A DNA stretch of 10,207 nt from the NCBI GenBank assembly GCA_903872785.1, contig CAIQLZ010000068.1:1-10207 (forward strand), given 5' to 3'. Shown here piece after piece: positions 1 through 6,441 of this stretch. The DNA comes from Candidatus Levyibacteriota bacterium (GTDB lineage: Bacteria > Patescibacteriota > Microgenomatia > Levybacterales > UBA12049). The notes beneath the pieces were generated by a model. It was given only the letters and a program-made list of their open reading frames with translations. It did no database searches and was not told the origin of the DNA. Positions within the stretch are counted from its first letter, which is position 1. Each line of letters starts with the position of its first letter. A program made the translations under genes and the position numbers.

Positions 1-1
1 A

Positions 2-364
2 TACGGAGACCCCGTACTTCGAAAAATAACCACCGATATTGATCAGGAATTTAATGGACTTGAAAAACTGGTGGAAGATATGTTTGAGACCATGCATAAT
101 GCTGAAGGAGTGGGTCTTGCAGCTCCTCAGATTGGTCTTACCTGCCGCATTTTTGTGATTGATCTCTCCGCTCTGGGTGAAGATGAACCTTCACTTAAGG
201 ATTTCAAAAAAGCAGGAGCATCCTACATTGCTTTTGCTGATCCTACTCCCGAAGAACTTAATATGAAAACACTATTTGAAACTGTAATCATAACTCCGAA
301 ATACGCTATATTTGATCTTTCAAAGCCTACTCCCGCAGGTTTATTGGCTCAGGAAAAGGATTAA
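2..364 (+). CDS. def: Peptide deformylase N-terminal fragment with unrelated tail (5' partial, probably broken or chimeric)
   Basis: Peptide deformylase removes the formyl group from the N-terminal methionine of new proteins. The reading frame is open from base 2, so the true start lies before the window; the ATG at 71 is internal. Translation from base 2 begins YGDPVLRK, then LVEDMFETM, then motif I GVGLAAPQ at 107-130, all typical near the deformylase N-terminus. The stretch up to about base 208 (VIDLSALGEDEPSLKDFKK) resembles Bacteroidota-type deformylases. After that, similarity stops: motif II (EGCLS) and motif III (HExDH), which supply the Cys and two His metal ligands, are both absent. 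The remaining 51 residues match nothing I recognise and end at TAA 362-364. The product cannot be an active deformylase. It lies 2 nt before the next gene, whose Shine-Dalgarno site is inside its last codons. A chimeric contig join near base 209 is as likely as a real gene remnant. Confidence 0.6.
   Translation, partial: YGDPVLRKITTDIDQEFNGLEKLVEDMFETMHNAEGVGLAAPQIGLTCRIFVIDLSALGEDEPSLKDFKKAGASYIAFADPTPEELNMKTLFETVIITPKYAIFDLSKPTPAGLLAQEKD
356..360 (+). promoter_or_regulatory. Shine-Dalgarno site for the 367 glycosyltransferase
   Basis: AAGGA lies 6 nt before the ATG at 367 and supports that start. It is the clearest ribosome binding site in the window; most other starts here lack one. It sits inside the last codons of the preceding frame. 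Confidence 0.6.
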
Positions 365-366
365 AG

Positions 367-1575
367 ATGAATATTCTTTTAGTTTCATCATATCTGCCTT
401 ATCCTCTTTTTTCCGGAGGACATATCCGTTTATATAATTTAATCAAAGAATTAAGTAGCAAGCATAAGATAACTTTAGTTTGCGAAAAAAGGGATTACCA
501 GGGAGAAGCGGAAATTAAAGAAATTAAGAAATATTGCAAAAAAGTTATTACCTTCCCCCGTAATAAACAATGGTCTTTAAATAATATTGTCAGAACCGGC
601 TTGTCAGTTCTGCCTTTCTTGGTAATAGGCCATACAAATAAGGTAATGCGCTTGGAAATCCAAAAAGAGCTTAGCGAAAATCAGTTTGACTTAATTCACG
701 TCGAAACTTCCTATGTGATGCAGAATATTCCGGTAACTGAAATTCCCGTTGTTTTAGTTGAGCATAATATAGAATATTTGGTTTATAGGCGTTTTGCGGA
801 TAAAGCTCCGTTATTATTAAGGCCGTTTTTACAGCTTGACGTTTTAAAACTTAAGCACTGGGAAGAGTCAATGTGGATGAAAGCCACAAAATTAATCGCG
901 GTTTCGGAAATTGAAAAGAAGATTATGGAGAAAAAAAGGAAAACAGTTACTGTTGTTTCAAACGGAGTGGATATTTATAAATTTAAAATTCCAAATTCCG
1001 GACCCCAAACCCCGAAAGAGGGGAAGCGGATACTTTTTATAGGTGAATTTAAGTGGATTCAAAATAGAGACGCAATTGAATGGGTAATCAAAGAAATTTG
1101 GCCAAAACTCAAAGCTGAGTTTATTCCGTCAATGACAGATAAAGGATTTAAGTTATGGGTGGTCGGTAGAAATATTCCCCGTTCCGTCAGGGATCTGACA
1201 AGCGATAAAAATATTATCTTTGATGATCAGGCGCCTGAGGCAACAGAGCTTATCTACCAAAAGTCCGATTTATTGCTTGCTCCGATTAGGGTCGGAGGGG
1301 GAACAAGTTTTAAAATTCTGGAAGCAATGGCGTCGGGCGTTCCGGTCATTACAACTAAGCTTGGCAACGCAATAGAGGCAAAAGAAAACTTGGAGATTGT
1401 AATTGCGAAAGATGCCGGGGATTTTGCCTCAAAAATTAAAAAAATATTGGAAGATAGGAAATTTTACGAATTGATTTCTAAAAATGCCAGAAAACTGATT
1501 GAGGAGAAATTTAACTGGAAAAAAATTGCCCGAGATTTGGATGCGGTTTATGAATCAATAATTTCTTATGCTTGA
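367..1575 (+). CDS. GT4 family glycosyltransferase (GT-B fold)
   Basis: A cytoplasmic GT-B glycosyltransferase of 402 residues that would move a nucleotide-activated sugar onto a growing lipid-linked glycan. The N-terminal domain opens with MNILLVSSYLPYPLFSGGHIR, the glycine-rich acceptor-side start usual for GT4 enzymes. Residues 126-136 (VVLVEHNIEYL) and the VSNGVD strand near 196-201 are also typical. The C-terminal donor domain starts at about residue 220 (RILFIGEF) and carries VVGRNIP, then LLLAPIRVGGGTSFKILEAM around residues 302-321, where E319 is the sugar-nucleotide-binding glutamate. This pattern resembles the sugar transferases found with exosortase/EPS loci. The donor and acceptor cannot be read from sequence. 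The start at 367 has a good Shine-Dalgarno site. The last 8 nt overlap the next gene, so the two are probably translationally coupled. The linker between the two domains (residues 207-216) contains a heptanucleotide repeat. Confidence 0.9.
   Translation: MNILLVSSYLPYPLFSGGHIRLYNLIKELSSKHKITLVCEKRDYQGEAEIKEIKKYCKKVITFPRNKQWSLNNIVRTGLSVLPFLVIGHTNKVMRLEIQKELSENQFDLIHVETSYVMQNIPVTEIPVVLVEHNIEYLVYRRFADKAPLLLRPFLQLDVLKLKHWEESMWMKATKLIAVSEIEKKIMEKKRKTVTVVSNGVDIYKFKIPNSGPQTPKEGKRILFIGEFKWIQNRDAIEWVIKEIWPKLKAEFIPSMTDKGFKLWVVGRNIPRSVRDLTSDKNIIFDDQAPEATELIYQKSDLLLAPIRVGGGTSFKILEAMASGVPVITTKLGNAIEAKENLEIVIAKDAGDFASKIKKILEDRKFYELISKNARKLIEEKFNWKKIARDLDAVYESIISYA
986..1013 (+). repeat. Heptanucleotide tandem repeat in the interdomain linker of the 367 GT4
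   Basis: Four consecutive 7-nt units: AAATTCC at 986 and again at 993, then GGACCCC at 1000 and AAACCCC at 1007. The first two are identical and the last two share ACCCC. The tract encodes KIPNSGPQTP (residues 207-216), between the N-terminal and C-terminal Rossmann domains. It does not disturb the frame. Confidence 0.6.
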
Positions 1576-2458
1576 CCTTTCGATTATTATCGTCAGTTAT
1601 AATACCGCGGAATTTCTTAAAAAATGCCTTGTATCAATTGCGGAAAATGTAAAAGGCATTTCCTTCGAAGTTATAGTTGTTGATAATGCGTCAACTGACA
1701 ATACGCCTCTAGTAATTTCCGGTTTCAAATTTCCGGTTTCCGGATTCAAAATTATTTTGAATAAGAAAAATGTAGGATTTTCAAAAGCAAATAATCAGGG
1801 AATAAAGGTTTCACAGAAGAGCCGTTACGTCCTGTTCTTAAATTCAGACACTCTTATACAAGGCCGGACAATTGAAGAAATGATTCGTTTTATGGATACC
1901 CATAAGGATGTGGGCGCATCTACCTGTAAACTTTTGCTGCCGAACGGGAAAATAGACGATGCCTCACACCGCGGTTTTCCGACTCCCTGGAATGCTTTCT
2001 CCCATTTTTCAGGACTTGAAAAATTATTTCCCAAGTCAAATTTGTTTGCGGGGTATACTTTGGGTTGGATGAATCCGGATAAAGTCCACGAGATAGATGC
2101 TTTGGCCGGTGCTTTTATGTTAGTCAGGCGTGAGGCAGGGGAAGATGTCTTGTGGTGGGATGAAGATTATTTTTTCTATGGGGAGGATATAGATTTTTGC
2201 TATAAACTTAAGAGAAAAGGATGGAAAATTTATTATGTTCCCAGTGTCTCAATACTGCATTTTAAAGGGGTATCCGGAGGAATTAAGTCTGTTTCAAAAC
2301 AAATAACTACGGCAACAAAAGAAACAAAAATCCGCTCCTCCAAGTCGCGTTTCAACGCCATGCGGATATTCTACAAAAAACATTATGAGGATAAATATCC
2401 TAAAATAATAAATAAGATTATTTATAGGGCAATTGCTTTGAAGGAAAAATTATCCTGA
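1568..2458 (+). CDS. GT2 family glycosyltransferase, rhamnosyltransferase-like
   Basis: A 296-residue GT-A fold enzyme of family GT2, close in style to WbbL/RfbF-type rhamnosyltransferases. It starts with LDLSIIIVSYNTAEFLKKCL, followed by VVDNASTDNT (nucleotide-binding loop), NVGFSKANNQGI, and FLNSDT, in which N92-S93-D94 takes the place of the metal-binding DxD. The acceptor-side pattern AGAFMLVRREA and YFFYGEDIDFCYKLKRKGW (E206-D207 supplying the likely catalytic base) follows, then the HFKGVS motif common in this subfamily. The C-terminus from about 245 is basic and ends in a segment (FNAMRIFYKKHY) typical of these enzymes. The ATG lies inside the previous gene's end (ATGCTTGA, 8-nt overlap) with no Shine-Dalgarno site, so translation probably depends on coupling. 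The sugar (rhamnose or another deoxyhexose) is not provable. A 7-nt-period repeat lies at residues 50-61, after the NASTDNT loop. Confidence 0.9.
   Translation: MLDLSIIIVSYNTAEFLKKCLVSIAENVKGISFEVIVVDNASTDNTPLVISGFKFPVSGFKIILNKKNVGFSKANNQGIKVSQKSRYVLFLNSDTLIQGRTIEEMIRFMDTHKDVGASTCKLLLPNGKIDDASHRGFPTPWNAFSHFSGLEKLFPKSNLFAGYTLGWMNPDKVHEIDALAGAFMLVRREAGEDVLWWDEDYFFYGEDIDFCYKLKRKGWKIYYVPSVSILHFKGVSGGIKSVSKQITTATKETKIRSSKSRFNAMRIFYKKHYEDKYPKIINKIIYRAIALKEKLS
1716..1750 (+). repeat. Heptanucleotide tandem repeat within the GT2 gene
   Basis: Five consecutive 7-nt units: TTTCCGG at 1716, 1730 and 1737, TTTCAAA at 1723, and ATTCAAA at 1744. It includes an exact 13-nt direct repeat (1714-1726 and 1728-1740). 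It encodes SGFKFPVSGFKI, in which SGFK appears twice, in a surface loop between the NASTDNT and NVGFSKAN motifs, where GT2 relatives are usually shorter. Confidence 0.75.
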
Positions 2459-2475
2459 TAAGATTTTCATAATTT

Positions 2476-4167
2476 ATGAGGAATTATTTTAATTCAATAT
2501 TAAAACCCGTAAACATTGCGCTTTTATTAATAGTTTTATTCGGATTAATAATACGGCTTTATGCGCTTTCTACGGTTCCGTACGGTTTTCATGAGGATGA
2601 GGCCCATGTCGGTTATAACGCCTATTCACTTTTAAAGACATTTAGGGATAAAAATAACGTCTTTCTTCCCTTGGCAATTGATCAATTTGGGGATTTTAGG
2701 CCGTCAGGATTGCATTTTCTGACTGTTCCGTCAGTTGCTGTTTTCGGGCTTTCGGTTTTTGCCACAAGATTTCCGGCAGCTTTTGTAGGGTCTTTATCTG
2801 TTCTGGTATTTTACTTTTTATGTCTGGAGATTTTTCAAAATCAGATTATAGCTATTATTGCTGCCGGTTTTATGGTAATTACTCCCTGGCAGATAATTGC
2901 TTCCCGTTCGACTTCGGAAAGTATTGTCGCTCAGTTTTTCGTAATTGTAGGAATGTATTTTATGTATAGATTCGTGCGGCTGAAAAAACAAAGCGCCGTT
3001 ATTCTTTCGGCAATTTCATTTATCCTCAGTTTCTTTTTTTATCATGCAGCAAGGTTTTTTGTTCCGGTTATGCTTGTCTATTTTTTCGGTTGTATTTGGT
3101 TTAACAGAAAGAAAGAAGGAAAGATTCTCAAGTCATTTTGTCTTTCATCTCTCATTATTCTGATTTCGCTTTTTTTGATTTTCAGATTTTCAAACGGAAC
3201 GAACAGACCTGTTGATATAAGTGTTTTTAGTACTCCGGCGACAAAAATGCTGATAGATAAGCAGGTAGGCTATTCAGCCGGACATTCCCTTTTGATAGCC
3301 AGAATTTTACACAATGAATTAATTAACTATCCGCTTACCATTATCGGAAATTATTTTCAGCATTTTGATTCGGATTTCTTATTTTTTAAAGGAGGTCTTC
3401 CGCCGCGCTACATGGTTTCAGGAAGCGGAAATTTTTATTTAATTGAAGGGCTATTTTTTCTGATCGGCCTTTCCGTGATCATCGCAGGGGCAATTAAAGA
3501 CTGGAAATTCATTTTTTCCGCGGTCGGATCAATACTCATTTGGCTTATAGTGGGATCTATTCCGGCGGCCTTAACTTATGAGGATATTCCTCATTTTCAA
3601 AGATCTATCATGATGCTTCCCGCATTTGTCATGCTTGCGGCTTTAGGTTTTTATACGTTTATGAATATATTTAAAAATAGTAAAATAAAAGGTTTAATAA
3701 TTACAGTTACGGTTTTAATTACACTATTTAGTACTTTTACTTTTTTATACAGCTATTTCGTGGAAGGTTTCCGTTATCAGCCGATATACAGAAACGAGGG
3801 AGAAAAAGAATTAGTAGATGCCGTTAATAAATATTCCGGGGAGGGGTATAGGGTCATTATGACTTCCCAGGAGGCTAACCGTTTGATATTTTATCTTTTT
3901 TACAATAAGGTTGACCCGTATTATTATCAGGTAATCGGATCCCCGCGGGATTCAAACGGCTTAAAGTTTGAAAATCTGGTTTTTGTTGAAGCTCCATGTC
4001 CGACAAATGATCCCCGCGCACTTTCATATGCAATGGCCAAGACTGTCTACGTTGATCAGTTTGATTGCCATCTCCCTAAAAATTATCTGAAGTTTATGAG
4101 TATTACGCGGCCGGACGGTGAGCTTATGTTTCAACTGGATAAACTCAAGATAGGCATTAACGATTGA
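2476..4167 (+). CDS. GT-C membrane glycosyltransferase (PMT_2/ArnT-like)
   Basis: A 563-residue polytopic membrane protein of the dolichyl-phosphate-mannose mannosyltransferase type. These enzymes take a sugar from a polyprenyl-phosphate carrier on the outer face of the membrane and add it to a lipid, glycan or protein. The first membrane segment covers about residues 13-32. Immediately after it comes YGFHEDEAHVGYNAYSLLKT; D41-E42 is the acidic motif of the first external loop that acts in catalysis and metal binding in GT-C enzymes. Next come the FGDFRPSGLHFL region, the FATRFPAAFVGSL segment, TPWQIIASRSTSES and FFFYHAARFF, all characteristic. By eye there are about 11 membrane segments up to residue 430, then a soluble C-terminal domain of about 130 residues. 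There is no clear Shine-Dalgarno site at the ATG, 17 nt after the GT2 stop. Its real substrate is unknown; membership in the glycan locus suggests chain modification or glycoprotein formation. Confidence 0.85.
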   Translation: MRNYFNSILKPVNIALLLIVLFGLIIRLYALSTVPYGFHEDEAHVGYNAYSLLKTFRDKNNVFLPLAIDQFGDFRPSGLHFLTVPSVAVFGLSVFATRFPAAFVGSLSVLVFYFLCLEIFQNQIIAIIAAGFMVITPWQIIASRSTSESIVAQFFVIVGMYFMYRFVRLKKQSAVILSAISFILSFFFYHAARFFVPVMLVYFFGCIWFNRKKEGKILKSFCLSSLIILISLFLIFRFSNGTNRPVDISVFSTPATKMLIDKQVGYSAGHSLLIARILHNELINYPLTIIGNYFQHFDSDFLFFKGGLPPRYMVSGSGNFYLIEGLFFLIGLSVIIAGAIKDWKFIFSAVGSILIWLIVGSIPAALTYEDIPHFQRSIMMLPAFVMLAALGFYTFMNIFKNSKIKGLIITVTVLITLFSTFTFLYSYFVEGFRYQPIYRNEGEKELVDAVNKYSGEGYRVIMTSQEANRLIFYLFYNKVDPYYYQVIGSPRDSNGLKFENLVFVEAPCPTNDPRALSYAMAKTVYVDQFDCHLPKNYLKFMSITRPDGELMFQLDKLKIGIND

Positions 4168-4225
4168 AAAATCAGCGGAATCCTCTTCCGGACATCCTCA
4201 AGCTACATCTGTTAAGACTTAGTTC

Positions 4226-4255
4226 CTGTAAATTAATGGTAAAGTAAGATATAAT
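4226..4255 (+). promoter_or_regulatory. Putative promoter for a leaderless transcript starting at the 4262 GT4
   Basis: A perfect -10 box TATAAT lies at 4250-4255. A weak -35 candidate, CTGTAA at 4226-4231 (three of six matches to TTGACA), lies 18 bp upstream. The -10 ends 6 nt before the ATG at 4262, so the predicted start of transcription falls on or beside the start codon. No Shine-Dalgarno site precedes that ATG. This 94-nt gap (4168-4261) is the largest in the window and holds no gene. Confidence 0.5.
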
Positions 4256-4261
4256 TCATTT

Positions 4262-5362
4262 ATGAAGATCGGAATTGACGCCAGACTCTGGAATGAATCA
4301 GGGGTAGGCCGTTATATCAGGAATTTGATTTATAATTTGGCAGACATAGACAAAAAGAATAAATATGTGCTTTTTTTGAGGAAAGGATCGGGGAATCCGC
4401 CTTTGCCTTCGAATTTCAGAAAAGTATTTACGGATATTCACTGGCATACATTGAGAGAGCAATTAAAATTTCCCGGGGCTATTGAAAAGGAAGGTATTGA
4501 TCTCATGCATTTTCCGTATTTTTCCGTTCCGGTTTCCTACAGTAAACCTTTTGTAGTTACCATTCATGATTTGATTATGCACTACTTTCCGACCGGACAG
4601 GCATCGACCCATTCTTCTTTAATTTATAAGATTAAATTATTATCTTACAAGTTTGTTATTAAAAAAGCCGCGCAAAAAGCACAGAAAATTATAGCTGTTT
4701 CCAATGCTACAAAACAAAATATAATTTCGGATCTGAAAATTAAGAAAGATAAAATAGCGGTAATCTACGAAGGGGTAGATGATAAGCTAAAAAATCAAAA
4801 GTTGAAAAATTTTTCAGGAGAGAGTTATTTCCTTTATGTCGGCAATGCTTATCCCCACAAAAATTTAGACAGATTTGTCGAAGCGTTTAGTATCCTTGTT
4901 AAGGAAAGTCCAAAAACATCTTTAGTTTTGGCAGGCAGGGAAGACGTTTTTTATAGAAGATTAAGAAAAAAAATTGAGGATTTGGGTTTGGGGAAAATAA
5001 TCAGATTTACTGGGGAAGCAAATGATGAGGAATTAGCTGATTTGTATTTAAATGCTTTGGGATTGGTAATGCCGTCTTTAATGGAGGGATTCGGACTGCC
5101 GGCTTTAGAAGCAATGGCAAATAAATGTTTGGTTCTGGCATCTGATATTCCGTCTCTTCGGGAAATCTGCGGGGAGGCAGCGGTCTATTTTGATCCGTAT
5201 AATATTGGCGATATGGCGGAAAAATTAAGAAAGGTACGTCATGACAATCAAGATTATTATAATGATAAAAAAAAGAGGGGGATAGAACGGGCGAAGCTTT
5301 TTTCCTGGCAGAAAATGGCAAGGCAGACGTTGAAAATCTATGAAAGTTGCGTTAGTTTATGA
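4262..5362 (+). CDS. GT4 family glycosyltransferase, mannosyltransferase-like
   Basis: A 366-residue GT-B enzyme. The start MKIGIDARLWNESGVGRYI is the classic opening of GT4 mannosyl/glucosyltransferases (IDAR...GVGRY). FVVTIHDLIMHYFP near residues 98-111 and KIIAVSNATKQNI near 143-155 complete the N-terminal domain. The donor domain begins with YFLYVGNAYPHKNLDRFVEAF and ends in the EX7E motif: E275 in SLMEGFGLPALEAMA and E283, the sugar-nucleotide contacts and catalytic region. It probably transfers mannose, given the adjacent GDP-mannose synthesis gene, but the donor is inferred. The start has no Shine-Dalgarno site but sits 6 nt after a TATAAT box. The end overlaps the next gene by 23 nt. 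A KLKNQ/KLKNF duplication (175-184) sits in the interdomain linker. Confidence 0.92.
   Translation: MKIGIDARLWNESGVGRYIRNLIYNLADIDKKNKYVLFLRKGSGNPPLPSNFRKVFTDIHWHTLREQLKFPGAIEKEGIDLMHFPYFSVPVSYSKPFVVTIHDLIMHYFPTGQASTHSSLIYKIKLLSYKFVIKKAAQKAQKIIAVSNATKQNIISDLKIKKDKIAVIYEGVDDKLKNQKLKNFSGESYFLYVGNAYPHKNLDRFVEAFSILVKESPKTSLVLAGREDVFYRRLRKKIEDLGLGKIIRFTGEANDEELADLYLNALGLVMPSLMEGFGLPALEAMANKCLVLASDIPSLREICGEAAVYFDPYNIGDMAEKLRKVRHDNQDYYNDKKKRGIERAKLFSWQKMARQTLKIYESCVSL
4784..4813 (+). repeat. Degenerate 15-nt direct repeat in the interdomain linker of the 4262 GT4
   Basis: Two adjacent 15-nt copies (4784-4798 and 4799-4813) encode KLKNQ and KLKNF. The copies differ at several bases. The tract lies between the GVDD end of the N-terminal domain and the SYFLYVGN start of the donor domain, the same structural position as the repeats in the 367 and 5340 enzymes. 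In AT-rich DNA a lysine/asparagine duplication could be chance, so support is modest. Confidence 0.4.
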
Positions 5363-6440
5363 CAGGGTAAATAAATGGGGAGGAGCGGAGAGAGTTTTAC
5401 TTGTTCTTCATAAGCTGTTTCCTAAGGCTTCGCTTTATACTTCTGTTTATGATAAGAAAAAAGCCCCGTGGGCAAGTGTTTTTGATGTAAAAACGTCTTT
5501 TCTGCAAAGTTTTCCCTTCGCCAATCATCATGAATTTTATGCTGTTTTAATGCCGATTGCTTTTGAAAGTTTTAATTTTAACGAGTTTGATTTGGTAATT
5601 TCCGTAACTTCGGAAGCAGCAAAAGGCATTATTACCAAGCCTCAAACAAAACACATTTGCTATTGCCTTACTCCGACAAGATATTTGTGGAGCGGATATG
5701 CTGAATATTTTAAAAATCCCTTACTGAAATTTTTTTCAATGCCCGTTGTTTGGTATTTAAAATTTTGGGATAAAATTGCCTGTAGCCGTCCGGATAAATT
5801 TATTGCAATTTCAAAAGAAGTTAAGACTAGAATTGAGAAATATTATGGCAGGGAATCAGCTGTGGTGTATCCGCCGGCAGAAATTCAAAATCCAATCGAA
5901 ATTCAAAATTCAGAAAAAATAAAAGATGATTATTTTTTAATAGTTTCCCGTTTAGTTTCTTATAAAAAAATTGATTTGGCAATAAAAGCGTTTAATGAAT
6001 TAAAGCTTTCGTTAAAAATAGTCGGAGTTGGGTCGGAAGAAGGAAGTCTGAAAAAAATAGCCGGATCAACAATTGAGTTTTTGGGAAACTTGACGGATAA
6101 AGAGTTAGTAAGGTATTATAGTGGGTGCCGTGCGTTGGTTTTTCCGGGCATTGAAGATTTTGGACTGACAATTTTGGAAGCGCAGAGTTTTGGTAAGCCT
6201 GTTATAGCCTTTAAGGGCGGTGGAGCTCTGGAAACAATTATAGAAGGGAAAACAGGCATTTTTTTTGATGAATCAAATGTTGAGAGCTTGATTAAGACGA
6301 TAAAGCAATTTAGTGACCTAAAAATTAATTCAAATGATTGTTTTAAGCAAGCTGAAAAATTTAGCTTTAATCAGTTTAAGAGACAATTTACGGAAGAGAT
6401 TTTAAATCAATTTCCGGATGACATAAAGAAAGAGAAGTAA
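5340..6440 (+). CDS. GT4 family glycosyltransferase, WbaZ/MtfA-like mannosyltransferase
   Basis: A 366-residue GT-B enzyme from the WbaZ/WbdB-like group of O-antigen mannosyltransferases. The N-terminal domain starts MKVALVYDRVNKWGGAERVL. It carries FDLVISVTSEAAKGI and the diagnostic HICYCLTPTRYLWSGYAEYF block at about 101-120, which corresponds to the CYCHTPxRYLW signature of the group. The donor domain starts with YFLIVSRLVSYKKIDLAIKAF and contains FPGIEDFGLTILEAQSFGKP, with E272 and E280 as the EX7E glutamates, then a GGGALETI loop. The protein would add mannose (or a similar sugar) from the GDP-mannose made by the adjacent enzyme. Its ATG lies 23 nt inside the preceding gene in another frame and has no good Shine-Dalgarno site, so translational coupling is likely. 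The interdomain linker (about 181-191) holds a heptanucleotide repeat. Confidence 0.92.
   Translation: MKVALVYDRVNKWGGAERVLLVLHKLFPKASLYTSVYDKKKAPWASVFDVKTSFLQSFPFANHHEFYAVLMPIAFESFNFNEFDLVISVTSEAAKGIITKPQTKHICYCLTPTRYLWSGYAEYFKNPLLKFFSMPVVWYLKFWDKIACSRPDKFIAISKEVKTRIEKYYGRESAVVYPPAEIQNPIEIQNSEKIKDDYFLIVSRLVSYKKIDLAIKAFNELKLSLKIVGVGSEEGSLKKIAGSTIEFLGNLTDKELVRYYSGCRALVFPGIEDFGLTILEAQSFGKPVIAFKGGGALETIIEGKTGIFFDESNVESLIKTIKQFSDLKINSNDCFKQAEKFSFNQFKRQFTEEILNQFPDDIKKEK
5881..5912 (+). repeat. Heptanucleotide repeat in the interdomain linker of the 5340 GT4
   Basis: AAATTCA at 5881, AAATCCA at 5888, a 4-nt spacer ATCG (5895-5898), then AAATTCA at 5899 and 5906. It encodes EIQNP, one isoleucine, then EIQNS, so the peptide shows a visible duplication. 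It lies exactly between VVYPP, the end of the N-terminal domain, and DDYFLIVSRL, the start of the donor domain. Confidence 0.7.
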
Positions 6441-6441
6441 T

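Noticed and set aside
209..364. Tail of the deformylase frame as part of a uroporphyrinogen decarboxylase/MtaA-like protein (AGA..I..ADP pattern)
   Set aside because: Only a handful of matching residues over a short stretch; not enough to name a family.
2468..2473. CATAAT just before the GT-C gene as a -10 box
   Set aside because: It lies only 2 nt from the ATG, too close for transcription to begin at or before the start codon, and no -35 is evident at proper spacing.
4176..4190. Small hairpin CGGAA, 5-nt loop, TTCCG after the GT-C gene, as a possible terminator
   Set aside because: Only a 5-bp stem, mismatched flanks, and no T-tract follows it, so termination is not supported.
1573..5362. 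Possible UGA recoding (UGA as glycine), as in some CPR lineages
   Set aside because: TGA closes four genes at the expected C-terminal positions next to a new gene start, and glycine is encoded by GGN throughout.
986..5912. The short repeats as a CRISPR array or insertion-sequence ends
   Set aside because: Units are 7 nt, are inside coding frames, and lack spacers, terminal inverted repeats or a transposase gene.
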